DNA of 64,000 bases from Gentiana macrophylla (GCA_026214975.1 CM047814.1:19739541-19803540), one strand, 5' to 3'. Positions 22,936 through 35,278 are shown, numbered from the stretch's first letter. Numbers and translations are program-made. The notes: generated by a model not told the origin, from the letters alone.

Positions 22936-23150
22936 AAAATGATAAGATTAATTATTAAAAAGCAGCAAGATGTTGAATATTACAACACCAATCAAACACA
23001 CACAACCCCAACAAAGCACTCAAATCCCCCAATGCTACATAAACAAATGCCTTCAAACAATAAACTTCCGACCACAAGACAAAATTCTAACTCCCTAAAA
23101 GCCAAACACCATTATCTGTCCTAAACACCACTATGATGTCCTAAACACCA
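22915..23150 (-). mobile_element. L1-type LINE 3' tail remnant
   Basis: Read on the minus strand, the segment ends in TTATCATTTTTGTTAAAAAAAACAAAAAAAAAA. This is the common tail of plant L1 elements. No coding blocks remain. Confidence 0.4.
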
Positions 23151-23412
23151 ACATGCATGAATAATTTGCGGGAAAAATAATAATTATGTTCATGACAGAT
23201 ATATGTTGTTTCAAAAACCAGATCAATGCCTAAAGCAACATACAATGGTAATAATGAAGAATGTTTGGCATGAATGCACATGTACAAATTAATTGGATGG
23301 CGCGGCCACTGTCAGTTACAAATTTTCAAGAACTACATTTACATTATCTTAAATTGAAACCAGAATACCAGATCAAAATATTGACATGTTCACAATAAAC
23401 ATACTGATTGGG

Positions 23413-25733
23413 TGTAACATCCCGATCTTTCAGAAAAGGGTAAAAAAGTCTTTTACCAAAAATTCAGATTTTCGTTTTAGTTAATTAAAGGATTTAAAGT
23501 AATTTTATATATATATTTAAAATATATATATTGAAGGAAGTTATTTTGGATTTTTGGTAGGAGTTAATGGCTTTTAAGTGGGAGGTTTTATTTGAGAATA
23601 ACCTCCCCACTTACTAAAGGAGTTGTCTAAATTTCAAATCCCTTGATCATCGTGCAAATTTAGAGAAAAGAAAAGAAAGAAGAGAAAAATAGGAATAATT
23701 TTCAAAAATTCATATCTTCCAATCCGTAGTTCCGTTTTGCAGCCATGAATAGTCAAATCGACCGTCTCAGAGCGTAGATTATTCTAAAAATACTCTTACA
23801 GGAAGTAATCCAGGTATGGTTAACTCTTTTCTGCTGCAAAAATCGTAAAAGAGCATGTTGTTTTGTGTTTTAGGATTTTGGGCATAACTTTTGATCCGTG
23901 AATCCGTTTAGAAATCCGAAAGTACCGCTGGAATCGTGAGAAGACGAGGATCGTTTTAATACCAGAATTTGGGTCTGATTCTTAGGTATGTGGGAGTCGA
24001 ATTTCTGCTGCGAATTCATGAAAAGGATCATGAATTCATGTTCTGGGGGTTTTGGTTCGTAGTTCTTTGTTTAGAAGCTTTGATCATCATTTAATTCATG
24101 TTAATTGTGATCTTTTAGATCTTGTTTGAGGCCTGTTTAAGTGCTGCAGAGATTGGTTTTGGTTTGTGGCTTCAATCAAGTAAGAGGCTCTTCCTAATGT
24201 TAATTAAAGTTTTATGATGTTAAGGTTGAGCTTTTGTGTTGATTTCTTGATTGTAAATCATGTTAATTATTGTTGTTGTAGTACAAGATGTTATGGTATG
24301 TTTAAAGGCTGTTTTCCTGCTGTTTTGGTGTGTATTTTTGGTGATAAACATGTTAGAAAGGTTGTAGAATCGAGAGAAGTGTTGAAAATCAAGTTTAGGG
24401 CCTGTATAGTTAAAATGCGCACGAATTCCCTTGAATGCGCACACATTGATCTTGCTTTTGGGAAATATGATGTTTGAGCTATGTGTTGAGTTTCAAGTGT
24501 TGTTTCTTGATCTATAAAAGAAACATTAATAAACATTCATGAACATTACAAAGCCATGAATAAGCACGATGCGTTTGGTTACGCACGGATGTATTCTTAA
24601 AGGGAATTGAAATTCGGGACCGTCGGAAGAGTAAGAGTGGCCTTGTGCTTTGATGAATTAGTATTCATCAATGTCTGTGTAATTGCTAGGCCTCGTTTAT
24701 GTCTAGTGGTCTAGGAAGATAGTAGTATGTGTGAGGAGATTATTTGAAAACACTTAGGCGGCTAGTTAACTATTTAATAAATACGTATTTGACTAGATAA
24801 AAGGTTAAACATCATGAGAGCTTGGATAGGCACAATACAATATCGGCAATGTGATGTTTGGCCGATAAAGTGGCGATGATCACCGCGGATTCTAGACCCG
24901 CCGAGATAAAGTAGTGATCATTACGCGGACAAACTCACGAACGAGATATGCATTCACCGGTCACTCTCTGCAGGGTTGGCGGATAAAGTGGAATGATTAT
25001 CTCGGGACCGCTAGAGATTTATCTCATAGGGTTGTGTCTTTGTCTTAGTGCATATCTCACTAAAGTGTAGTGCCTCGCAAACATCTTTGTAACAAAGATA
25101 AGTTAAGTTAGAAATGTTTAGTCACGACATGTTGATGAGCATGAAGTGAACTCCAGAATTGAGTCGGTCTCATAAAGATAACTTAATAATAATTAATGAA
25201 CCTTTCGTTGTAAGACTTGATTATACATTAGCTTCTTCCTCTTGCTAAGTACTTTGTACTTACCTCAATTGCATATGTTGTTTTGTGTGCTTTTGGGGTG
25301 AGAAGACGAACATGTCAGCCTTGAGCTCGTTGAGGAGTTCAATGAAGACTCAGTGACGTTGATGCCATGATGACGCTTTCTTCTTACTTTCTATTATAGG
25401 TTGTACTAGATTTTGTACCTTTTGTTTTAAAGAACCTGTTGCACCTTCTTCTAAAAGAATCTTTGTAAGACACTTGTTGTATCTTTCTTTTGTAGCATCG
25501 TACGTTGTAAGATTTATCTCGTTGTTGTAAGGTTTTCCTTTCTACCCCTAGTCGGTTTGTATTCTATTCTAGTAGCATTTATGGTTCTACCCGAGCCTTT
25601 TTAGCTTCCGTTTGCTTTAATTTTTGATACGACGACGTAGAGGCTGGCGTATAATATTAAATTTATTTAATGCAATACGCGCCGAACGTTCTTTTCCAGA
25701 TAATGACTCGGTATCTGGGAGCGGGGCGTTACA
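23413..25733 (+). mobile_element. Solo LTR, chromovirus (Tekay/Del-like)
   Basis: It begins TGTAACATCCCG and ends GGGGCGTTACA, the near-mirror ends typical of long chromovirus LTRs. Flanking TTGGG occurs at 23408-23412 and 25734-25738 as a perfect 5-bp target duplication. No internal coding region is present, so this is a solo LTR left by LTR-LTR recombination. It is 2321 bp long. Orientation is assumed from the ends only; all ORFs inside are short and unconvincing. Confidence 0.88.
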
Positions 25734-25738
25734 TTGGG

Positions 25739-26045
25739 AGACAAAAGGAAGAATTAAATATAAAGATACAAGTCAGCAACGCTAAAACAAATTGGAATTG
25801 TAAAGGAAAATATTTTGTGTAAGAACATGGTTACACAATTTTTAGAAAAAATAAAATTATTTTTTTATACGGGGTAGGTAGGGAAACGCACTCAACTTTT
25901 TGAACGCCCCATTAGCCATTAAGGGCATTTTCTTATAAATCCTTATAGTTATGTCCTAAAAACCCATATTTGTAGTAGTGCGATCATCACTAGCTAATAT
26001 TGTCAAACTGGACCCCTAATTCATTGGCTAAGAGCACACTTATGG
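25739..26045. other. AT-rich spacer with a CACTA-like terminus
   Basis: No gene. Around 25969-25982 the text TTTGTAGTAGTG resembles the right-hand CACTA tip seen at 38393-38409 with one change, preceded by CCCATA. It may be the remnant edge of a second CACTA-type element. No partner end was found. Confidence 0.3.
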
Positions 26046-26905
26046 GGGTTATAACTCTGTAAATCGTGAGAATCAAGGCAGAAACGACAGAAACGTTATG
26101 ACTGACGGAATACGAAGCGTTAGTGCACCATGATGTCATGCCACATAGCTATAAGCAGTTAGGGTTGCTAGTGGCGGGCTTTTTCCCGCCCAATGATGAC
26201 CCAACTCGGAGACGATTTAAACAACAGACTCGACCTCGGACAACGGAAGTCGCCTCTCTCAAGTCTGGGGCCCTTATGACGATACACGGTTTCACCCCTC
26301 CACGTGTCGTCTATCGGTTGGTCCTCACATTATGGATTAGTACCAATGTACTCATGTCGGTGCCCGGACTCGAGGCTACGACGATCGACCATTGAGCAGT
26401 GTAGGACAATGAGTCCCAAAGTCGAGTACCGCAGGTCGGCAATATCGACATGGAGGACAAAGTCCGCACCAGCTGTCCAGGCCCATTAACTGTGATAACT
26501 TGGGCAAGGGTTAAGGCCCATTAAGAGTAATTATGACAATAACTCAAACCGACCTAGTATTAGGGTTAGGGCATGTGTTGTCATTATAAATACCACAATC
26601 CAGGAACTACGTAGGACTTGATTCCTGGAACATAACAGGATACGTAGGCAATCTAAGATACATTCTTAGACTCAGCCGCCAAACACCAAAACGACACCAT
26701 CTCATCCTTTAGGCATTTGAGTTTTGGGGTGTGTTCATCACTAGATACAATCAAGGCCCGGATTATTAAGGTGACACAATCCGTTATCGTCAGAATTCGT
26801 CCTCAAGTTCTCATGAATCTTTCCACGATCAAAAGGTATCCCGACCATTGTATACCATGTAGCTCAACGAAAGGTTCCAAAAATACTAGCCGCCCGACTT
26901 ACTAA
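26046..26905 (+). mobile_element. Gypsy LTR-like fragment
   Basis: A GC-richer block in AT-rich surroundings. It carries repeated GGCCCATTAA, ATTATAAATACC (TATA-like, about 26583) and ACGTAGGACTTGATTCCTGG / ATACGTAGGCAATC phrases. The last type is common in Tat/Athila-class LTRs. Short open frames inside match no protein. Ends and target duplication were not resolved. Confidence 0.5.
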
Positions 26906-28095
26906 ATCTTGAGTGGGATGATGTATGAAAATATATGTCGGTGAGATCATTTGCAGTAGATGTTTCAATAATTTTTTGTAGTTATTTCAAGAGGAGGAAT
27001 TAAACCGACCTTCATGGCTCATGCCACTTTTAATTTTGACCAAAATGTTTTTTCGAAGTTGTAGCTTGTTGTATGCATATTTGAAAATTTGTTGGATTGC
27101 ATGTCATCTTTTTCGTACCCATAAAATCTCCTTTTGTTGAATTATTGTCTTCTTAATTAATTGTGCATGTCAATGTTTGTCCATAAAAAACATATTTCCA
27201 TGATCATGAAATACATTCTTCTTATTATTATTGACTTCTCGATCATAATCAAAGATATATAGGCATGATGTTTTCAAAACAAATCATCACCATAATCATC
27301 CCATAAGATTTCATCTTCAAAAATTGCTCCATCCAGGGGCGGACGCAGGATCTCGAGTAAGGGGGTAATAAAATTTTTAAAGGCAAATAAACAATTTAAG
27401 AGAGACAAACGATATACTTTATATTAATGTAATTTTCCGGATCGAGGGATGACGATTCTTAAGCTTTGGTTGTATGTAAATTCGCCACAAATTTAAACTG
27501 CTCCATCATAAATAAGTGTTGAATTTTCATTCAAACCTTTTCTTCACTTTCTTCCTAAACACCATTAAATTAAAAAATCCGATCACTATTTTCACCATCA
27601 TCATCATATTTTTGGATATTCATCAAAAATTGGTTCTGAACTGTAAATTTTATCATCCCATAAATTTTTTTCCTTCAACAACATTTAATTTTCATCATTT
27701 TTTTAAAACGGGTAGGTTTACCATTGTCTCCAATATCATTGAAAAAGATTGGTTCTTTTTCAATTAAAACATCATCACGAGAAAAGTCGGCCAAATCCAC
27801 GTTGATGTCGAGATCTCTATGATAAATTTTTTTATCTCATGATGCTCTGGATATCGAGCATGATTGTTTTTTTCTTTTGAACAACAAAAAAATTCTCATA
27901 TTTCAGCAAAATGCTAAAAAATGTTACAAACTTTGTGTCCACAGTAACAAAATAAACTTAACAGAGCTACCAAGCAAAAAAAATAAAAATAAACTAAGAC
28001 AACTACATCCAGCCACAACCCATAAGCATAACAGGTTGCATTTTCGCACTAAAGAGAGACATTAATTTTCCAAAACCATTTCAATCGGCAACAAG
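26906..28095. other. AT-rich intergenic DNA with a LINE-like tail
   Basis: No gene is supported. GGGGCGGACGCAGGATCTCGAG at about 27337-27358 resembles the edge of a GACGGACCCA-type MITE. About 27865-28080, read on the minus strand, ends in an A-rich tail and fits a truncated LINE 3' end. Confidence 0.4.
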
Positions 28096-28640
28096 ACACA
28101 ATTCCAACGCCCATAATTATGTTGCTGCAATCATCGGATTTGTCTTCCACTCTTCCCATTCCAGCTTCCGGAAGCAAATGACGGACCCGAGGCAGACACA
28201 ATTCCAACGCCCATAATTATGTTGTCGCAATCATCGGATTTGCCTTCCACTCTTCCCATTCCAGCTTCCGGAAGCAGTGACGGACCCATGAATTCTGCAA
28301 TCATCGGATTTGTCTTCCACTCTTCCCATTCCAGCTTCCGGAAGCAGTGACGGACCCAGGAACAGACACAATTCCAACGCCCATAATTATGTTGCTGCAA
28401 TCATCGGATTTGCCTTCCACTCTTCCCATTCCAGCTTCCGGAAGCAGTGACGGACCCATGAATTCTGCAATCATCGGATTTGTCTTCCACTCTTCCCATT
28501 CCAGCTTCCGGAAGCAAAGCGATGGACGGACCGAGAATGACACACAATTCCAACGCCCATAATTATGTTGCCGCAATCATCGGATTTGCCTTCCACTCTT
28601 CCCATTCCAGCTTCCGGAAGCAGTGACGGACCCATGAATT
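28085..28640. repeat. Minisatellite array with composite units
   Basis: Six copies of a TGCAATCATCGGATTTG(T/C)CTTCCACTC... core end in CCAGCTTCCGGAAGCA. They start near 28127, 28221, 28297, 28395, 28467 and 28570. Spacers alternate between a GACACAATTCCAACGCCCAT block and a short GTGACGGACCCATGAATTC block. The short spacer equals the first bases of the MITE that follows, so the duplication included the MITE edge. Confidence 0.88.
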
Positions 28641-28897
28641 TTTTTCAGTGGGGGCCAAATTCAAAAAAAAATGTTAAAAAACATGCAGCAATCAGGTTTT
28701 GAACAAGTGACCTCATGTATAGTTATAATACTTCTAACCAGTTGAACTAAATAAGCAATTACACTAAAATTTGTCTGAAATAATATACATACATGATCTT
28801 TAATATTATTAGAGGGGTATACTAGTAACTTCGCACGAAAAGTTGAGTGAGGGCCGTGCACCCCCCCCCCCCCCTCAATACACTGGGTCCGTCCATG
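28621..28897. mobile_element. MITE with GACGGACCCA terminal inverted repeats
   Basis: The left end is CAGTGACGGACCCA and the right end TGGGTCCGTCCATG, which are imperfect inverted repeats. The body is 277 bp with no ORF and contains a C14-type homopolymer near 28860-28874. The right end lies inside a LINE fragment. The superfamily is not certain. Confidence 0.6.
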
Positions 28898-29350
28898 TTC
28901 CGGAGACACTTAGAATTTAATAGCCACGAAAAGGATAATCTATGTACTTCTCTAAAAATCAATTCCGGATTTAAAACGTGAGAAAGGAAAATGACAATGT
29001 TTCTATGTATCCAAATTACCCAAGTTGTAACACCAACTATAGCTGACCATAAGCATGCGGCCAAATGCGAAGAAGCATTTCCAGCTTTCATATTGCAAAA
29101 GTCGCTAACGAGAAAGAATTTAGCCCAACAATATTGCACCAACTTAGAATATGAGACCAAATCAATAACGACACATCACACGCAAACAAAAGATGGTTAG
29201 CTGTTTCCTCAAACTTGTAACAAAGCGGGCAAAAAGAGTCTTGGATTGAGACTCCACGAGGACCACGATGAAAAAGATTCGGCTTTGTGGGAATTCTTTT
29301 GAGACTTTCTTTCGACATAAAAAGATTCAATTTAGAGGGTAATAACTTAT
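28898..29350 (-). pseudogene. L1 LINE ORF2 C-terminal fragment (zf-RVT region)
   Basis: Two overlapping minus frames give RIPTKPNLFHRG, then FCPLCYKFEETANHLLFACDVSLLIW, the zinc-binding CX2C...H...C region at the end of plant L1 ORF2 (zf-RVT). A trailing WSAIVGVTTWVIWIHRNIVIF block follows. A frameshift divides the two parts near 29090-29160. The fragment ends where the MITE begins. Confidence 0.75.
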
Positions 29351-29724
29351 TCCACTTGGCAATCTATTCATTCGCCGATAAGGCATTTTTGAAAAAATCC
29401 AACTCGATCTTTTTTCGCATGATTGTGATACGAGTTTTCGGAACTAGGATCGAAAATTGAGTCATACCTATTTCGATTGCAGAGTTCCGCAAGTTCTCGA
29501 TTGAACTCTGCTATCTACCATTACAAGAATTTATTCATCCAACGTGGATGAGATCGCAATTCTTGTAGACTTTCTCACCGAAACATGTCCACGAACACGG
29601 CCACCATAACCACTAGCCATCAGAAACCGATGAAACTCTCGGCCTACCAATTGACGCAGGGGGCGTATCAGAGTAAAACGCAGAGAATAAAACCGAAGAT
29701 AAAACATGAAGAAAAATAGATAAA

Positions 29725-31077
29725 ACTTTGAAATATATTTTTATATCCATGACCACTCCAACCTGAGAGGTAACTACAAGCGGGAAAGTCATTCACGGTC
29801 ATCAAAAGTGCAACTCGCATTCTAAGGTAGTATTTGTAGCAGCATCATGCACAACCATCCCTTCAGACCACAGTTCTTGCAACTTATCAACCAATGGCCT
29901 CAAATAAACGTCAAAGTCCTTGCCTGGGGAATCTGGACCTGGGATAAGTAAGGACATGCGTTTAAACAGTTCGTCATTGCAGACCCAAGGTGCTGGATTC
30001 AACACTTGTGTTACAATAAGCCACATTCTGTATGATTGACTCATATTATCAAACGGGTTAAAACCATCCGTAGCCAGACTCAGACGGACATTTCTAGGTT
30101 TGAGAGCGAAGTTAGGGTATTGGTCGTCGAATTCATTCCATTCTTTCCCATCGGTTGGATGCCGCATCACATCCTCCTCCGTAGAACACCCCGTCTTATG
30201 CCATGTCATAGCATGAGCTGTATGACGGGAGGCATACAAACGTCTCAAATGAGGCTTTAACGAAAATAGCGTAGCACTTTATGATGTACCTTTTTCCCTT
30301 TTGACTCATCATAACGGCTCGTTTTGCAAACTGGACAAGATTGCAAGTTAGCATTCTCCTTATAGTAAATAGCACAGTTGTAAAGGCATACATCAATCTT
30401 TTCATACCCCAGACCCAATTTGTCAAGCAAAGTTTTTGCCTTGTAGAATGAATCAGGTAAATTTGACCATTCCGGTAAAACTTCTTTCAGTTTTGCTAAA
30501 AGAACGTCGAAGCTTTCATTCGGCCACTTATACAACACTTTTATGTGCATCAAATCCTCTGAGAACTTCAAAGCAGATGAGTATTTGCAACCGGGATACA
30601 CATCTTCTTGCAACTTGGATAGAAGTTCATCTATATTATCATCATCCTCTGTCTGTAGTGGTTATTCTTCTGATGCCCTACCCAAAAAATAATTTATAAC
30701 CGGAGCCATCTCGTCCCTAGATTCAACAACAACTTGAGTTGTCCGTGCACGTTTACGGGAATGCCCAGTTTCACCATGGTAATACCATGTTGTATACCCA
30801 ACTGCTCATCCTTTATTGAAGCAGTGTGCATACACATCCGGCAGCGTGTGCAAACTCATGTTACAGTGATTTCTGCATGGCAACGAATCTTACCTTCTTC
30901 ATTAAGAAACTTCTCTGCGTATTGTAAAAATTCACTCAACCCATTTTGAAGCGGGTAGCAGTCTCTTACCATATAACCATGACTTGTCCATTTCCATCTC
31001 AACCACAGGTCGTCCAATAACTTAAACAAACAAAAGGAAGATATATTATCAAAAGAACTGAACACATCTAAAAACAA
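29725..31077 (-). pseudogene. TNP2-type CACTA transposase, fragmentary
   Basis: An N-terminal transposase-associated domain appears as GLSEFLQYAEKFLNEEGKIRC (about 30950-30880). Then come DLMHIKVLYKWPNESFDVLL and YEKIDVCLYNCAIYYKENANLQSCPVC (30613-30257), the TNP2 zinc region with CPVCKTSRY. The catalytic-side block LSLATDGFNPFDNMSQSYRM contains the Asp/Gly conserved in tnp2, and LLIPGPDSPGKDFDVYLRPL follows (30248-29802). After a frameshift near 29806 another frame continues MTVNDFPACSYLSGWSGHG to about 29725. Several stops and frame changes occur, and the C-terminal half is absent. TNP2 would cut the CACTA ends; this copy cannot. Confidence 0.85.
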
Positions 31078-31517
31078 GCTACCAGAAAGGCACTTGAGAG
31101 AGACAGATGCAATCTTAATGAAATATTGCAGTGGCTGGCAATTAAACTTTCATAAACCTTAATCTAAGACGAGCAATTACGACAAAACTAACTAAAACCT
31201 CCAAAATTGCAGTGGCTGGTAATATATTCTGGCAATACAATAATAGACCTATATATTCACAATTCATTTTGTTAGCCCAACAAACCACAACAGCATCAAC
31301 ACGTTTATTTGGGAGTGAACACGGTCCTTTTTCTAACTCCAAATCATAATGATATCAAGACCATAGCTTATGTTCTACAATTTATAAATGGAGCTGAACA
31401 AAGGGTCCTATAATTTTTCACAACCCGAAAAGAAAACACTCTCACTTCTAAACCTCAGTGAAGTTAATAAATTAAAAAAAAAGGCATTATAGAATTAAAA
31501 ATTAAAAAATAAAATAA

Positions 31518-31522
31518 ATAAT
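31518..31522. repeat. Target-site duplication ATAAT, left
   Basis: ATAAT precedes TGATATTG at the left LTR edge and is repeated at 35833-35837, after the right LTR. Confidence 0.88.
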
Positions 31523-32025
31523 TGATATTGCTTAAAATCGCAATCGGGTAATTAAATGATTCGAGTTAGGAAAATAATATCAAAACAAATATATTTTGTA
31601 TGAATTTGATGAACTCTTTGAGAGAAATTGCTCACGTATCCAGATTCAAGTATTGAACCGGAATCAAGTCCCCTCGTAGTTCAGATTGCCTTTTATACCT
31701 TTTTTTTAGATCATGGGGATAACTCCTCTACTATAGTGGGGAGTTATCGTGGTTATTCTACCAACTAAAAGACGTGGGATCTACCCATGTTTGTAAACGG
31801 TTATGCCGTTATTGACCTCGCCTTTGTCCTCGCTCATTTGATTATTCTCGCCCGGAGGTCTTTCGGTCGAACATAATGAGTCTGCTCATTTGGTTATTCT
31901 GTCCAGAGGTCTTTCTGGTCAGAATCTGGTAGAGTCCTGCTCTCCATTTATCTTTATTGTCTAGTCTTTATAATGGGCCCGGCCCAATTGTAAATAACCC
32001 GGCCTAGTGGGCCTATATATCATCA
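31523..32025 (-). repeat. 3' LTR of the non-autonomous Tat-like element
   Basis: It starts TGATATTGC and ends ATATATCATCA in + strand reading and matches 35333-35832 along its length with scattered single differences. It includes the GGGCCCGGCCCAATTG and GGGCCTATATATCATC segments; on the minus strand these sit at the LTR start. Confidence 0.88.
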
Positions 32026-32159
32026 TAAGTCCCCCCAGACTGGGGTGGACTGCTTTACAGCTACCCTAGTCTGCAATGTATGAACTTCCGTCATTAATAT
32101 AATGCGAAACGAGGCCAACTTCCGTCGTTCTGCTTAGAATGCTCTGTATTTACGTTACT

Positions 32160-33312
32160 GACTTAGGGGTATTTTGCCCAGAGTATTATTGCGCTGCAAG
32201 TTTGGTACTTAGTCCATTCGTGTAGTGGGGCTTCTTCCCAGAAGGCCCTTGCTCTGCAAGTTGGCCCTTAGTTTATTTTATGATGGGTATTCTGCCCAGA
32301 GTGTCATTGCGCTGCAAATTCGACACTTAGTTTTTTTAACGATGGGTCTTCTGCCCAGAGTGTCCTTGCGCTGCAAGTTCGACACTTAGTTTATTTTACG
32401 ATGGGCCTTCTGCCTAGAAATCCCCTTGCGCTGCAAGTTCGACACTTAGTTTATTTTACGATGGGTCTTCTGCCCAGAAATCCCCTTGCATTGCAAGTTT
32501 GACACTTAGATTTTTACGATGAGTCTTCTGCCCAGAAGTGTCCTTGCGCTGCAAGTTCGACACTTAGTTTATTTTACGATGGGCCTTCGCCTGTAAACTC
32601 TCATTTGCAAGTTCGACACTTAGTTTATTTAATGCTGGTCCTTCTGCCCAGAGTGTCCTTGCGTTGCAAGTTTGACACTTAGATTTTTAACGATGGGTCT
32701 TCTGCCCAGAAGTGTCCTTGCGCTGCAAGTTCGACACTTATTTTACGATGGGTCTTAGCCCAGAAATGTCCTTGCACTGCAAGTTTGACACTTAGATTTT
32801 TACGATGGACCTTCTGCCCAGAAGTGTCCTTGCGCTGCAAGTTCGACACTTAACTTATTTTACGATGGGTCTTCTGCCCAGAAATGTCCTTGCACTGCAA
32901 GTTTGACACTTAGATTTTTAACGATGGGTCTTCCGCCCAGAGTGTCCTTGCGCTGCAAGTTCAACACTTAGTTTATTTAACGATGGGTCTTCTGCCTAGA
33001 GTGTCCTTGCGCTGCAAGTTCGACACTTAGATTTTTAATGATGGGTCTTCTGCCCAGAAATGTCCTTGCACTGCAAGTTTGACACTTAGATTTTTAACGA
33101 TGGGTCTTCTGCCCAGAGTGTCCTTGCGCTGCAAGTTCGACACTTAGTTTATTTAACGATAGGTCTTCTGCCCTGTCCTTGCGCTGCAAGTTCGACACTT
33201 AGATTTTTAATGATGGGTCTTCTACCCAGAATTGTCCTTGCACTGCAAGTTTGACACTTAGATTTTTAACGATGGGTCTTCTGCCCAGAAATCTCCTTGC
33301 ACTGCAAGTTTC
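32160..33312. repeat. Tandem array, about 20 copies of a ~59-bp unit, in the element's 3' untranslated region
   Basis: Units share CTTCTGCCCAGA, TCCTTGCGCTGCAAGTTCGACACTTAG and TTTACGATGGG. Two subtypes alternate irregularly: CTTGCGCTGCAAGTTCG and CTTGCACTGCAAGTTTG. Lengths are about 54-62 bp. It lies between pol remnant and 3' LTR, the place where Tat/Ogre elements are known to grow tandem repeats that can seed satellite DNA. Confidence 0.93.
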
Positions 33313-33452
33313 CATGCTCGGTATATATTTTCTTGGCATTTTGCCTTTAATTTCCTGTATTTCAACACAACTTAAAATATGCAAACATATAATCAATAAA
33401 ATTAATGAAAATATATTTTAAATGGATAACCATCTCAGAAAATAAGCTTCTT

Positions 33453-33905
33453 TTAAAGATAGTATTTCCTTAGGTGAATAGCATTCCAGCTCCTAGGAAT
33501 GGTCTGTCCAGAGGCATTAGCCAGTTGATAAGATCTTTTTCCATGTACCTTGATCATTTTGTAAGGACTTTCCCAATTTGTGTCTAGATTTCCAGTTGGA
33601 CCTTGCCTGCTGGCATCATTTCGACTCAGAACTAAGTCACATTCTTTAAAATATGTACCTCTAACTTTTGAGTTGTAGTATTGAGCAATCCTCTGCTTGT
33701 ACTTGGCCATCTGTATGAGAGCTACATCTCTTTTATGTTCCAGCTCATCCTTAATGTGCAGCATATTTGCTTCCTACGTTTCTAGACAGTATAATTTTGT
33801 CCTGGGAGATTTATGTCGAATCTCTACGGGTATCACTGCTTCGCATCCGTATGCTAAGGAATATGGAGTTTCCTGTCTAGCGGAATTTGAGGACGGATCT
33901 CTACG
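33453..33905 (-). pseudogene. Integrase C-terminal fragment fused after gag
   Basis: The minus frame shows ETPYSLAYGCEAVIPVEI (about 33900-33830), the post-core integrase motif. ALIQMAKYKQRIAQYYNSKVRG, a GDLVL-like segment and NLDTNWESPYKM follow, ending AIHLRKYYL at 33453 (33764-33453 is open). These are the C-terminal chromodomain-less integrase features of Tat elements. The catalytic DDE core is absent. Confidence 0.8.
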
Positions 33906-33959
33906 TCTCCTCTGATTATTTCTATCCTGATCGTTGTTGAATTTTCTGAACTCCCTCCT

Positions 33960-35278
33960 TCATGGGTTATCTTCTTGTGACCGATCGATGCATTCATCGA
34001 TCTTCCCTTCTATAGCTACCACATTTATATCTCGATCAGTCTCGCAGACCGCTTTCGAGTCATGCCCAATGTCTTTATGATATCTGCACCACCTTGTATG
34101 ATCTCTTTTTTCTTTTGGACCCCTTAAAAGAGGAGGAGTCTTGGTAATTCCTTTCTTCTACATTATCGCCGGAACTTGATCACATGATCTGTTCAAAGGA
34201 ATTAGGTCTTTGTCCTGCAAAGTACCTTTCTTCCTTAGCCTATCAGATATGGGAGAGGTTACCCTGTCCCAAACTGATTTTCTTTCTTGTCAGATTTATC
34301 ATCAGTTTTTCTTTTTTTGGAATCCCTGTGGGAGTCATCTCTCTTGGCCTTGTTTGCCTCTTCTCCTTGACAATGTCTCAGACGCAATTTCGGACATTTT
34401 TCCATCGTGCTTTCGGATTCTGTCGCCGGCTTAGCATGTAGCCGTCCTTCTTTCAGCACCTGCCACGAAGGACGCTACTAAGAATTTATCATCCAGATCC
34501 GCTATCTGGGATGATTCTCCATTGAATCTTTTAATGAGCTGCATCACTGTTTCATCACTTTTCTGTCTGATGATCAGCAAATATGTTCGGTTTCTCTGGA
34601 AAGGTCTTGCAGCGATAAACGCGTGTATGAACTTCATGGTCAGAGTGCGGAAGTCTGGTATGGATATGGGGTTCAACTTATTGAACCAATCCCTTGCCCC
34701 CCTGTAAGAAGGGTTGCAAATGCCCTGCATTTCATCTTTTCTGGTGTATTGTACAGGCTCATATGATGTATGTACTGGTGCATATGGTCATATGGATCCT
34801 TAGTGCCATCATATGATTGAATCTTAGGGATCTTGAACCCTGGAGGACAAAGAAATGTATCAATGTCCTCAGTAAAATGAGACACCAGCCTAAACTCATC
34901 TTGCTTAAGCCTAAGAATGGCGTATAATTCTGCTTTGGCGTTATCACCATGTGGGCGAGTAACCACCACTCTTCCACTGGAATTTGCCTCGTGTTTTTCT
35001 TTTTGAATTGTATTATGAGGAGGAGTTGTTTCTGAAACTTCGGCACCCTGATTTCTGGCTTTCAATACCTCCTGAAAGATGGCTTTTATCTCTTCTCCTT
35101 TGAGATTTGCCAGATTTTCCACCAACATCTGTCTGACTGCATTTAGTGTGCTGGTTTGTCCTTCTTCAATTAGAGTTTTATTTCCAGGTTCTTGACCGTT
35201 TCCTTCTGGACTCTTTTCCCTGGTTTGATCTTCAACTTCCGGTTGATTTTGATGCTTCTTCCCATGATTTTTCGCCAT
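33960..35278 (-). pseudogene. Tat-like gag, nearly complete
   Basis: The start codon is at 35278, just inside the 5' LTR. The N-terminus is polar and charged. The capsid-type core reads FKIPKIQSYDGTKDPYDHMHQY and KCRAFATLLTGG (35278-34673). After a frameshift it continues ARDWFNKLNPISIPDFRTL and QLIKRFNGESSQIADL (34730-34431). A basic KKRKTDDKSDKKE region follows. A WCRYHKDIGHDSKAVC motif near 34090-34045 is the CX2H/HX4C-style knuckle of Tat gag. Two or three breaks make it a pseudogene now, but most of the protein is recognisable. Confidence 0.8.

Noticed and set aside
28131..28576. Repeat protein with WNGKSGRQIR-type units
   Set aside because: Frames are produced by the minisatellite; codon usage and context do not support a gene.
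32000..33400. CRISPR-like array of regularly spaced repeats
   Set aside because: Whole units are tandem with no unique spacers, the sequence is inside a plant LTR element, and no cas genes exist.
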